Assembly (NCBI GenBank): GCA_026393655.1
Contig: JAPKZT010000288.1
Coordinates: 1 to 6,006, forward strand
DNA: 6,006 nt
Direction of reading: 5' to 3'
DNA from: Actinomycetota bacterium
GTDB lineage: Bacteria; Actinomycetota; Acidimicrobiia; Acidimicrobiales; Ilumatobacteraceae
Shown: positions 1-5,215 of the stretch, piece by piece
How the letters are laid out: each line of letters opens with the position of its first letter
Numbering within the stretch: position 1 is the stretch's first letter
Program-made: the position numbers and the translations under genes
The notes under the pieces: model-generated
What the model was told of the DNA's origin: nothing
What the model saw: the letters and a program-made list of their open reading frames with translations, nothing else
Databases searched by the model: none

Positions 1-1
1 A

Positions 2-94
2 TCTGCGCCGAAACCAAGCGACGTTAGTTATCCAATTTCTGCAGATCTAATTGACGAAATACTCTGCGTCGCCCGCCACCAAAACGCTGCATAG
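2..94 (+). CDS. Possible 3' end of an upstream coding region (uncertain)
   Basis: This frame is open from the window edge to a TAG at 92-94 and would encode about 30 residues ending ...ADLIDEILCVARHQNAA. The composition is protein-like, but an open run of this length is easily met by chance, and I recognise no family. If real, it is the C-terminus of a gene starting outside the window, and the promoter of the next gene begins directly after its stop. Confidence 0.2.
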   Translation, partial: SAPKPSDVSYPISADLIDEILCVARHQNAA

Positions 95-98
95 CCCT

Positions 99-151
99 GG
101 TGCCCAGCAGGCATCAAAACACTGCAACAATCTTCATCTACAATTAGAGAT
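99..151 (+). promoter_or_regulatory. Leaderless-type promoter of the first TA-like module (copy A)
   Basis: A -10 box TACAAT at 139-144 lies 7 bases before the ATG at 152, which would place transcription initiation at or next to the start codon. There is no SD sequence, and no good -35 hexamer is visible. The block 99-145 resembles 1331-1376 upstream of the second module, including 15 identical bases (tcttcatctacaatt at 131-145). A small dyad, CTGG-TGC-CCAG at 97-107, could be part of an operator for the XRE protein encoded downstream. The promoter assignment rests on the motif, its spacing and the duplicate; the operator is a guess. Confidence 0.6.
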
Positions 152-733
152 ATGAAAAAACAGCGCTCGGCTGACCTTCTAATTTCGGCACGCAAGAAAT
201 CAGGGCTAACACAATCGCAAATGGCTGATATCGCAAAAACGAGTCAGTCGGCAATTGCTGCTTACGAAGCTGGAGACCGCGAGCCAACTGTGCCGGTTCT
301 GCAACGTATGCTCGCTGCAACTGGGCACAATTTAGTGATTGCTTTTGAGGCTGATCAAGATATTTACCGCATCGCAGATTTAGCGCGTGACATTAGCAAA
401 ACGTCAAAAAAGAATCGTGAGCAAAGATTACGACTTGTATTTGAGTTTTTACGCGAAGTTGATGCAAAAGAATTGACACTAAGACTTGCAGTTGAGCCCG
501 AGTCGACGGGTGACCTGCGGTTTGATGCGATGCTTGCGGCGATGAGTGAAGATTTATGTGTAAAAAACAGTGTCGCACCGCCGAGTTGGGTGTTTGCTGA
601 TCAACGGTTTCTAAGTTCGGCGTGGTGGGTCAGCGATCTAAAATCAGCACGCACGCGGGCTCTAGTAAATACGCCAGCGTCATATCGGCGTCGTGGTGTC
701 ATGATCGATCGTCATGATTTAATTTCAGTGTGA
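152..733 (+). CDS. XRE-family HTH protein, probable antitoxin/repressor
   Basis: A 193-residue cytoplasmic DNA-binding protein. Residues about 8-65 form a classic HTH_3/XRE domain (LISARKKSGLTQSQMADIAK, then SQSAIAAYEAGDREPTVPVL). A polar linker follows at about 75-105. The C-terminal domain at about 120-193 carries a pattern I associate with antitoxins paired to DUF6036-like NTases: RFDAMLAAMSEDL, PPSWV, WWVSDLKSARTRALVNTPAS, and RRRGVMIDRHDL. The next gene starts 10 bases later and encodes such an NTase, so this is most likely the antitoxin and autoregulator of a two-gene TA-like operon. The ATG is chosen because a TACAAT -10 box sits 7 bases upstream. The HTH is certain; the antitoxin role follows from context and family resemblance. 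It could also be a plain regulator. Confidence 0.85.
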   Translation: MKKQRSADLLISARKKSGLTQSQMADIAKTSQSAIAAYEAGDREPTVPVLQRMLAATGHNLVIAFEADQDIYRIADLARDISKTSKKNREQRLRLVFEFLREVDAKELTLRLAVEPESTGDLRFDAMLAAMSEDLCVKNSVAPPSWVFADQRFLSSAWWVSDLKSARTRALVNTPASYRRRGVMIDRHDLISV

Positions 734-743
734 TTGTTTAACT

Positions 744-1265
744 GTGAACGATCGTCTACTTGATCAGAAGCTTTTGCGTCGCGCATTTGAACTTTTAGCA
801 AAGCACTTGAAGCGCCGCGGCGTCGTGGGTGAGGTGCATGTGTTCGGTGGTGCGGCGATGGTGTTGGCTTTTAATTCACGCCAAGCAACGCGTGATGTTG
901 ATGCAGTCTTTGCGCCTGATACGTATGTTCTCGAAGCAGCTCGCGAGGTTGCTATCGAATTGGGCTTGCCGAAATCATGGCTTAACAACCAGGCGTCTAG
1001 TTATGTCTCGGGTGTTACAGGTAGGGGAACACCTGTTTTTGATCATGCAAATTTGCGAGTGATGGTTACACCAATTGAGCACTTGTTAGCGATGAAGGTT
1101 CGTGCCGCGCGAGCGGTCCGCGATGCCGATGACATTCGAGTTCTGCTCAGCGAACTAAAGATCACGAAGATGTCCCAAGTAATTGCGGTCGTCAACAAAT
1201 ATTTTGCTAAAGAACCACTCAGCGAGCGGTCTCGTCAACTTCTTGAAGATATTCTCTCCACCTAA
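744..1265 (+). CDS. DUF6036-like nucleotidyltransferase, candidate toxin
   Basis: A 173-residue protein with a minimal NTase fold. HVFGGAAMVLAF (32-43) supplies the glycine-rich motif, and RDVDAVF (50-56) supplies the paired metal-binding aspartates D51 and D53. The segment LLAMKVRAARAVRDADDIRVL (114-134) matches the helical region of DUF6036/AbiEii-type proteins, where Lys and Asp contact substrate. Known relatives of this fold (AbiEii, MenA, MNT) transfer nucleotides to tRNA or partner proteins. Here the target is unknown. The GTG start lies 10 bases after the stop of the XRE gene, with no clear SD, so translation may depend on the upstream gene. The NTase assignment is firm; the toxin role is inferred from pairing with an XRE protein. 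Confidence 0.8.
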   Translation: MNDRLLDQKLLRRAFELLAKHLKRRGVVGEVHVFGGAAMVLAFNSRQATRDVDAVFAPDTYVLEAAREVAIELGLPKSWLNNQASSYVSGVTGRGTPVFDHANLRVMVTPIEHLLAMKVRAARAVRDADDIRVLLSELKITKMSQVIAVVNKYFAKEPLSERSRQLLEDILST

Positions 1266-1296
1266 TTAACCCACCCAGCGTCAGCCTGCCGCACCC

Positions 1297-1335
1297 GCGC
1301 GACATAACTAGCATTTTGTCGCGCCGCAACGGCGC
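1297..1335 (+). repeat. Two overlapping inverted repeats between the TA-like modules
   Basis: A perfect 8-bp inverted repeat, GCGCGACA (1297-1304) and TGTCGCGC (1317-1324), encloses 12 bases. Its right arm overlaps a second perfect hairpin, GCGCCG (1321-1326)-CAA-CGGCGC (1330-1335). In RNA the two stems are mutually exclusive. They lie 32 bases after the stop of the first NTase gene and just before the promoter of the next module. There is no T-run, so this is not a standard rho-independent terminator. It may act as a terminator for the first operon or an operator for the second. Confidence 0.5.
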
Positions 1336-1381
1336 CCGCCCTGCACCAAACCATCCGACATTCTTCATCTACAATTGAAAT
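1331..1381 (+). promoter_or_regulatory. Leaderless-type promoter of the second TA-like module (copy B)
   Basis: A -10 box TACAAT at 1370-1375 ends 6 bases before the GTG at 1382. The bases tcttcatctacaatt at 1362-1376 are identical to those of the first module's promoter, and similarity extends upstream to 1331 (ggcgccc, gcaccaaa and gaca aligned with related bases at 99-130). The two promoters appear to descend from one sequence. No SD is present. Confidence 0.6.
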
Positions 1382-1654
1382 GTGGTCAGTAAAAATCCGT
1401 CTACTGTGCCGACAGATACGTCTCCTAAGGTTTGGCAGATGCAGATGAACGCCATCGGTGCAATGTCTGTCGAACAGCGAATTTCGGTTTGGGAAGAAAT
1501 TCAAAACCAATTTGCAATTATGGAAGACGCCTCGATGCGGCGGCGCTACCCAGAATTTAATGATCACCAGATTTTGGTCGAACTTGTTCGGGCTCGTTAT
1601 GGTGAAGAACTTGCGAGAAAAATTGTCTCGAAATCTAGCGCACTTTCAACTTGA
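1382..1654 (+). CDS. Small uncharacterised NTase-partner protein, candidate antitoxin
   Basis: A 90-residue protein with no named domain that I can assign. The pattern MSVEQRISVWEEIQNQF (28-44), then MRRRYPEFNDHQILVELVRARYGEELARKI (52-81), is one I recognise from short actinobacterial and cyanobacterial-type hypothetical proteins encoded directly before AbiEii-like NTases. It looks fully helical, with an arginine-rich 'RRRYPEF' turn. The GTG start is fixed: an in-frame TGA sits at 1376-1378, GTG at 1382 is the first start after it, and a -10 box lies 6 bases upstream. Its stop overlaps the TTG of the NTase gene (TTGA), implying translational coupling. Antitoxin is the likeliest role; a substrate-adaptor role is possible. 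No DNA-binding motif is evident. Confidence 0.75.
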   Translation: MVSKNPSTVPTDTSPKVWQMQMNAIGAMSVEQRISVWEEIQNQFAIMEDASMRRRYPEFNDHQILVELVRARYGEELARKIVSKSSALST

Positions 1655-2211
1655 TCGATCTTGTTTACGCCTTTCGACTTGTAGTCCTAGCCCTTGAGGA
1701 TGTATCTGCACGATATTTAGTTGTTGGTTCAACAGCTGCGGGCGCGTGGGGTGTGGCGAGATCCACTCGCGATGTTGACATTGTCGCCGTGATCTCAAGT
1801 GATTCAGTTGAGGCATTTTTGAGTGCGCTTGAAGGTAACGATCTTTATGTGCCCGCTGACGAAGCGCGACTGGCCGCAGAATTTGGTGGATCTTTCAATA
1901 TTTTGCACACAGCAACCGGAGGAAAAGTTGACCTATTCGTTTGCTCACCAGACGACAAGTTTGAGTCGGTACGTCTTGATAGGCGCGTGCAGTTAAATAT
2001 TCTCGGAGTTCTAACATGGGTAGCCACACCCGAAGATGTTGTACTTTCTAAACTTCGATGGCGGCTTGAGTCTCGATCAGAAACTCAGTGGCGCGACTGC
2101 ATCGAAATTGCTGCGTCGCAAAACTTAGACACCGATTACATGCGATTGTGGGCGCACCAAATTGGTATTACTTCCGACCTTGAAGAACTTTTAGCGACAA
2201 CGCAAAATTAA
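1651..2211 (+). CDS. AbiEii-like nucleotidyltransferase, candidate toxin
   Basis: A 186-residue NTase-fold protein. RYLVVGSTAAGAWGVARSTR (21-40) carries the Gly-Ser motif at 26-27, followed directly by DVDIV with metal ligands D41 and D43. GGKVDLFV (90-97) gives the third carboxylate, D94. TPEDVVLSKLRW (126-137) is the conserved helix with Lys134 seen in AbiEii-type enzymes, and QWRDCIEI (146-153) follows. All core catalytic residues are present, so it should be active. The TTG start overlaps the TGA of the partner gene by the TTGA arrangement. It is clearly a different NTase subfamily from the one at 744-1265. The fold is firm; the toxin or abortive-infection role and the target (tRNA, other RNA or protein) are inferred. 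Confidence 0.8.
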   Translation: MIDLVYAFRLVVLALEDVSARYLVVGSTAAGAWGVARSTRDVDIVAVISSDSVEAFLSALEGNDLYVPADEARLAAEFGGSFNILHTATGGKVDLFVCSPDDKFESVRLDRRVQLNILGVLTWVATPEDVVLSKLRWRLESRSETQWRDCIEIAASQNLDTDYMRLWAHQIGITSDLEELLATTQN

Positions 2212-2218
2212 ATTTAAA

Positions 2219-2239
2219 ATTGCCAGACCGCATCGCAAT
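2219..2239. terminator. Weak hairpin between convergent genes
   Basis: ATTGC (2219-2223) and GCAAT (2235-2239) can pair around an 11-base loop in the 30-base gap between convergent genes. A-rich sequence precedes the stem and a short T-run follows (2241-2243), so it might serve as a bidirectional terminator. The stem is short and the assignment weak. Confidence 0.2.
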
Positions 2240-2241
2240 GT

Positions 2242-3672
2242 TTAGAGTTGCATGCTCTTGATCTCGAGGAATTCTTCGAAACCGTATTCGCTGTATTCGC
2301 GGCCGATGCCTGATTGCTTGTAGCCGCCGAGAGGTGCATTGATATTGAACGCTCCACCGTTAACTGCAATTTGACCAGTTCGTATTCGTCGCGCAATAGC
2401 AATCGCCTTGTCTTTATCTGACGCCCAAACAGCACCCGACAAACCATAAACAGTGTCGTTTGCAATTTGAATTGCTTCTTCTTCGTTGTCGTAAGCAATG
2501 ATGCTCAACACTGGGCCAAAGATTTCGTCTCGTGCAATTGTCATTGAGTTTGTAACATTCGAAAACACGGTCGGCTTGACGTAATAACCAGTGGTGCAAC
2601 CTTCTGGTACTCCGACACCGCCAACAACAACTTTGGCGCCTTCGTCGATACCTTTTTGGATGTATCCGTTTACGCGGTCGCGTTGCGCGGCAGAAGCTAG
2701 TGGCCCGAGAGCAGTTGTTTTCTCGAACGGATCTCCAACGATCATTGCAGTTGCTGCTGCGCATGCAAGAGTTTCTGCTTCAGCAAGACGAGACCTCGGT
2801 ACCAACATGCGAGTAAGCGCGAGGCAGGTTTGTCCGCTATTCAAAAATGCTCCACCAACACCAGATGAAACTGCTTTCGCAAAAGTTGCTTCATCTAGAT
2901 CGGCACAAATAATGTTGGCCGACTTCCCGCCAAGTTCAAGAGCGACTTTTTTAACGGTCTCGGCAGCGACTTGTGAGACGCGACGGCCCGCACGAGTCGA
3001 ACCCGTGAAAGAAATCATGTCGATACTTGGGTGAGCGGCGAGTGCTTCACCAACAACTGGGCCAGTGCCAGTCACAAGATTAAATACGCCCGCTGGTAGA
3101 CCGATCTCGTCAATAATTTCAGCGAGGATGAACGCATCAATCGGTGCAATTTCGCTTGGCTTCAAAACAACTGTGCATCCAGCAGCCATTGCAAAAGCAA
3201 CCTTGGCGGTGATCTGGTGCAATGGATAGTTCCATGGAGTAATGCAACCAACAACACCGATCGGCTCGCGCACGACAAGTGATGAGCCAAGTTCATGCGA
3301 GTATTCGAATTTTTCTGCAACGATCGCAGCTTGCTTGAACGAGTTAATTGGCAGCCCAACTTGAATCATCTGGCTGAGAAACTTGGTCATGCCGGTTTCG
3401 CGAGAAATTGCTGTAGCGAGTTCATCCATTCGTGCCGCGATGCCATCGCCGATGCGATTCATATATTTGGCGCGCTCCTCAACGTCGAGAGCAGACCAGG
3501 TCAAAAATGCGGTGGCTGCAGCTTTGGCCGCGGCATCAACATCTTGCGCATTGCAGGATGGAATCGTCGCCATGACCTGCTCATTTGTCGAGTCAAAAAC
3601 TTCAATTGCTTTATCTTGGCCCTGCGGAGCCACCCATTTGCCATTGATGTAAACCTTGTCGTATGTATGCAT
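2242..3672 (-). CDS. NAD(P)-dependent aldehyde dehydrogenase
   Basis: A 476-residue cytoplasmic enzyme of the ALDH superfamily, oxidising an aldehyde to a carboxylate with NAD(P)+. Landmarks, numbered from the ATG at 3672: TPWNYP with catalytic Asn147; VLKPSE with Lys171; the cofactor loop FTGSTRAGRR from 222; ELGGKS with general base Glu246; GQTC with nucleophile Cys283; and EIFGP with Glu383 and Phe385. All catalytic residues are intact and the length is normal. ATG at 3672 is preferred over a TTG at 3699 because AAAGGGA lies 8 bases upstream and MHTYDKVYINGKWV is the usual N-terminus for the family. It is divergent from the TauD-like gene. Substrate specificity cannot be read from sequence; the aldehyde released by the dioxygenase is a reasonable candidate. 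Confidence 0.93.
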   Translation of the reverse strand: MHTYDKVYINGKWVAPQGQDKAIEVFDSTNEQVMATIPSCNAQDVDAAAKAAATAFLTWSALDVEERAKYMNRIGDGIAARMDELATAISRETGMTKFLSQMIQVGLPINSFKQAAIVAEKFEYSHELGSSLVVREPIGVVGCITPWNYPLHQITAKVAFAMAAGCTVVLKPSEIAPIDAFILAEIIDEIGLPAGVFNLVTGTGPVVGEALAAHPSIDMISFTGSTRAGRRVSQVAAETVKKVALELGGKSANIICADLDEATFAKAVSSGVGGAFLNSGQTCLALTRMLVPRSRLAEAETLACAAATAMIVGDPFEKTTALGPLASAAQRDRVNGYIQKGIDEGAKVVVGGVGVPEGCTTGYYVKPTVFSNVTNSMTIARDEIFGPVLSIIAYDNEEEAIQIANDTVYGLSGAVWASDKDKAIAIARRIRTGQIAVNGGAFNINAPLGGYKQSGIGREYSEYGFEEFLEIKSMQL

Positions 3673-3680
3673 TTTGCTAG

Positions 3681-3687
3681 TCCCTTT
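3681..3687 (-). promoter_or_regulatory. Ribosome binding site deciding the aldehyde dehydrogenase start
   Basis: On the minus strand AAAGGGA precedes the ATG at 3672 by 8 bases. This supports the ATG start over the TTG at 3699, for which no ribosome binding site is visible. Confidence 0.6.
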
Positions 3688-3701
3688 TTTTGTTTCCAAT
3701 T

Positions 3702-3720
3702 AGGCTAGTGCGACTAGTTT
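3702..3720. promoter_or_regulatory. Divergent promoter pair with central dyad (ALDH / tauD)
   Basis: For the dioxygenase, TAGTTT at 3715-3720 ends 6 bases before the ATG at 3727, a leaderless layout. For the dehydrogenase, TAGCCT on the minus strand (3702-3707) would give a leader of roughly 20-25 bases containing its SD. Between and overlapping both boxes is the perfect dyad CTAGT-GCG-ACTAG (3705-3717). A third half site, GCTAGT, lies at 3676-3681 inside the dehydrogenase leader. A regulator bound to the dyad could control both genes at once. The boxes are motif calls; the operator is inferred. Confidence 0.45.
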
Positions 3721-3726
3721 TGACCT

Positions 3727-4557
3727 ATGCAAGCCGAGCGTTTAACCCCTGCAATCGGTGCGTTGGTTTCGGGGATCAACCTTTGCGAGCCATTGACACC
3801 CGCGCAATGCTCTGAACTCTCGGCATTGCTCGTTGAGAATCATGTTTTATTCTTCGAAAATCAACCCTTGACCCCGCGTCAACACCGTGATCTTGCGGCC
3901 AATTTTGGACCACTACACGTGCACCCTGTTTATCCGCATGATCCAGAAGTTGAAGAAATTATCGTGCTCGATACGAATGTCAAGAATCCGCCCGACAGCG
4001 ATACTTGGCATACGGATGTGCCGTTTATTGAGTGCCCTCCGATGGGCTCGTTACTTTCCGCACGCGTGATTCCGCCGAATGGTGGCGACACATTATGGTC
4101 GAGTTGCATTGCCGCGTATGACGCACTTGATGCTGAATATAAGGTGTTGATTGAAAATTTGACAGCCGAGCATGACCTGGCGGCGGCGTTTACTGATTCT
4201 CGTTATGGCGAATCAGCTGAGGCTCGCGAGCAACTTGCAACTGCGCGAAAGAATAATCCGCCGATGATCCACCCCGTGGTTCGCACGCACCCAGTCAGTG
4301 GCAAGCGTGGTATTTACGTGAATCAATCTTTCACAACGCGGATTATTGAGCTTGCGCCCGACAAGAGCGCCGAAGTTTTGCAGTTTTTAACTTCGCATGT
4401 TGCGCGCCGAGAGTTTGTAGTGCAGTGGAAGTGGAAGCCATACGATTTGGCGTTTTGGGATAACCGGTTGACGCAACATTTCGCCAATGCAGATTATTTA
4501 CCGCATCGTCGCGTTATGCACCGCGCGACAATTCTCGGCGACAAACCGTTTCGCTAA
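3727..4557 (+). CDS. tauD: TauD-type Fe(II)/2-oxoglutarate-dependent dioxygenase
   Basis: A 276-residue member of the TauD/TfdA family; E. coli TauD has 283 residues. TauD converts taurine, 2-oxoglutarate and O2 to aminoacetaldehyde, sulfite, succinate and CO2, supplying sulfur. The iron triad is His95 and Asp97 in TWHTDVPF plus His251 in WDNRLTQHF. The motif RRVMHRATILGDKPF ends the protein, with Arg262 (2-oxoglutarate) and Arg266 (sulfonate) aligned to TauD Arg266 and Arg270. His66 aligns to TauD His70, another sulfonate contact. The position aligned with TauD Asn95 is Ser91, so the substrate may not be taurine itself. The start is fixed by an in-frame TGA at 3721-3723 and a -10 box 6 bases upstream. 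No sulfonate transporter is in the window. The family is certain; the substrate is less so. Confidence 0.9.
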   Translation: MQAERLTPAIGALVSGINLCEPLTPAQCSELSALLVENHVLFFENQPLTPRQHRDLAANFGPLHVHPVYPHDPEVEEIIVLDTNVKNPPDSDTWHTDVPFIECPPMGSLLSARVIPPNGGDTLWSSCIAAYDALDAEYKVLIENLTAEHDLAAAFTDSRYGESAEAREQLATARKNNPPMIHPVVRTHPVSGKRGIYVNQSFTTRIIELAPDKSAEVLQFLTSHVARREFVVQWKWKPYDLAFWDNRLTQHFANADYLPHRRVMHRATILGDKPFR

Positions 4558-4803
4558 CTAGCGCTCTTCAGATTTGTCGATTTCTTCGATCTCGACTGTT
4601 TCGTTTGCGTCGATCTCTTCGATCTCGACTGTTTCGTTTGCGTCGATTTCTTCGATCTCGACGATTACGGCGTCTTTTGCTCGCTCGCGATGTTCGGCCA
4701 ACTCTTCTGGCGTTCCCTCGCGCCACTTCGCCGGATCAAAATTTTCGAATAGTTCAAGGTATTCGGCAGCCGTCAATACTTTTTGTTTTATTTTTTTGTT
4801 CAT
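4558..4803 (-). CDS. Small FENFD-module protein with acidic 11-residue repeats
   Basis: An 81-residue protein of unknown function. Residues 1-43 align without gaps to the start of the HTH protein encoded at 5265-5570: LTAAEYLELFENFD here against LSLAESVKRFENFD there, with FENFD at residues 19-23 in both and 15 identities over 43 positions. In place of an HTH, residues 48-76 carry the acidic repeat VEIEEIDANET, twice complete and once partial, then a charged tail. The start is set by a strong SD, AAGGTGA, 4 bases before the ATG. Its TAG abuts the TAA of the TauD gene with no base between. It may be a diverged antitoxin or decoy of the FENFD family. Expression is supported only by the SD and the homology. 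Confidence 0.65.
   Translation of the reverse strand: MNKKIKQKVLTAAEYLELFENFDPAKWREGTPEELAEHRERAKDAVIVEIEEIDANETVEIEEIDANETVEIEEIDKSEER
4576..4662 (+). repeat. 33-bp tandem repeat, about 2.6 copies
   Basis: Units at 4576-4608 and 4609-4641 differ by a single base (gtcgatttc against gtcgatctc), and a 21-base partial unit follows at 4642-4662. The unit length is a multiple of 3, so copy-number change keeps the reading frame; on the minus strand each unit encodes one 11-residue acidic repeat. The near identity implies recent duplication. Confidence 0.95.
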
Positions 4804-4807
4804 AATG

Positions 4808-4814
4808 TCACCTT
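4808..4814 (-). promoter_or_regulatory. Strong ribosome binding site, with gene-free 4815-4921 upstream
   Basis: AAGGTGA on the minus strand lies 4 bases before the ATG at 4803 and fixes that start. In the roughly 110 bases between this site and the next gene upstream (stop at 4922) I see no convincing promoter or terminator, so this gene may be read from the 5215 transcript. Confidence 0.6.
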
Positions 4815-4921
4815 AGATTTTTTGGGTTGAGTCTCATCGCGTGAAAAATTCGCATCGTGTTTCTGCGAGTTACGCAACCTATATCAATGAGATTGGCGTT
4901 TGAGTCGGCGCGAATCATGTC

Positions 4922-5215
4922 TTATTCGTCTTTGTTTGAGTCTGACCATTTCTTATAGAACTTACGGAAAGTTTTAAGTTCGCGCATGTATGCATCACGG
5001 TGTTTACCAAAGTCTGGGTCAAGCGAAAGCAATGACAGCAGTTCATCGCCTTTGTCTATCAGCGTGCGGCCGCTAGTGATTAGCCATTCTGAAATATTGC
5101 CGTGAGCAACGCCGTCTTCAAGTTCAACGGCCTGCATGTCACGACGATGTTGGTTGATCTCGCGTTCGAGTGCGGCGATCTCGCCCTGCAGAGTTCGCGG
5201 TTTGTTCAAAGCCAT
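4922..5215 (-). CDS. Small charged helical protein of unknown function
   Basis: A 97-residue protein that I do not recognise. Residues about 8-32 (LQGEIAALEREINQHRRDMQAV) have heptad-like spacing and could form a short coiled coil. A middle segment, GNISEWLITSGRTLIDKGDELLSLL (39-63), looks amphipathic and helical. The C-terminus is rich in Lys, Arg and aromatic residues (RELKTFRKFYKKW). No signal peptide, membrane span or catalytic motif is seen. The ATG at 5215 is preceded by a possible leaderless -10 box. It sits between two genes sharing the FENFD module, so it may belong to the same accessory cluster. That it is a real gene is supported by length, composition and promoter placement only. 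Confidence 0.6.
   Translation of the reverse strand: MALNKPRTLQGEIAALEREINQHRRDMQAVELEDGVAHGNISEWLITSGRTLIDKGDELLSLLSLDPDFGKHRDAYMRELKTFRKFYKKWSDSNKDE

Noticed and set aside
701..756. CGATCGTC repeated at 706-713 and 749-756, with a near-palindrome ATGATCGATCGTCAT at 701-715
   Set aside because: It lies largely in coding sequence and is explained by codons of the XRE tail and NTase start. Short GATC-rich words recur by chance here, and nothing else supports an operator.
1266..1381. Possible integron attC site or tRNA in the GC-rich gap with inverted repeats
   Set aside because: No paired GTTRRRY-type core sites or cloverleaf could be formed, and there is no integrase in the window.
1380..1450. 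ATG at 1380-1382 overlapping the GTG start
   Set aside because: That frame reaches a stop after about 22 codons and its product is unlike any family, whereas the GTG frame gives the 90-residue partner coupled to the NTase.
2591..3034. Plus-strand open frame of 147 codons inside the aldehyde dehydrogenase gene
   Set aside because: The opposite strand encodes an intact ALDH with all catalytic motifs. The plus frame has a low-complexity Ala/Pro/Ser composition and no recognisable domain.
3673..3699. TTG at 3699 as the ALDH start, adding 9 residues (METKKGTSK)
   Set aside because: No SD precedes it, while AAAGGGA precedes the ATG at 3672 and the family usually begins at MHTYDK-like sequence.
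3295..3708. Plus-strand open frame of 137 codons over the N-terminal end of the ALDH gene
   Set aside because: It overlaps the well-supported minus-strand gene and has no ribosome binding site or family pattern.
4574..4816. Plus-strand open frame of 80 codons rich in Ser and Ile across the tandem repeat
   Set aside because: It is the antisense of the minus-strand repeat gene, which has a strong SD and a homologous N-terminus elsewhere in the window. The Ser/Ile repeats are the shadow of its acidic repeats.
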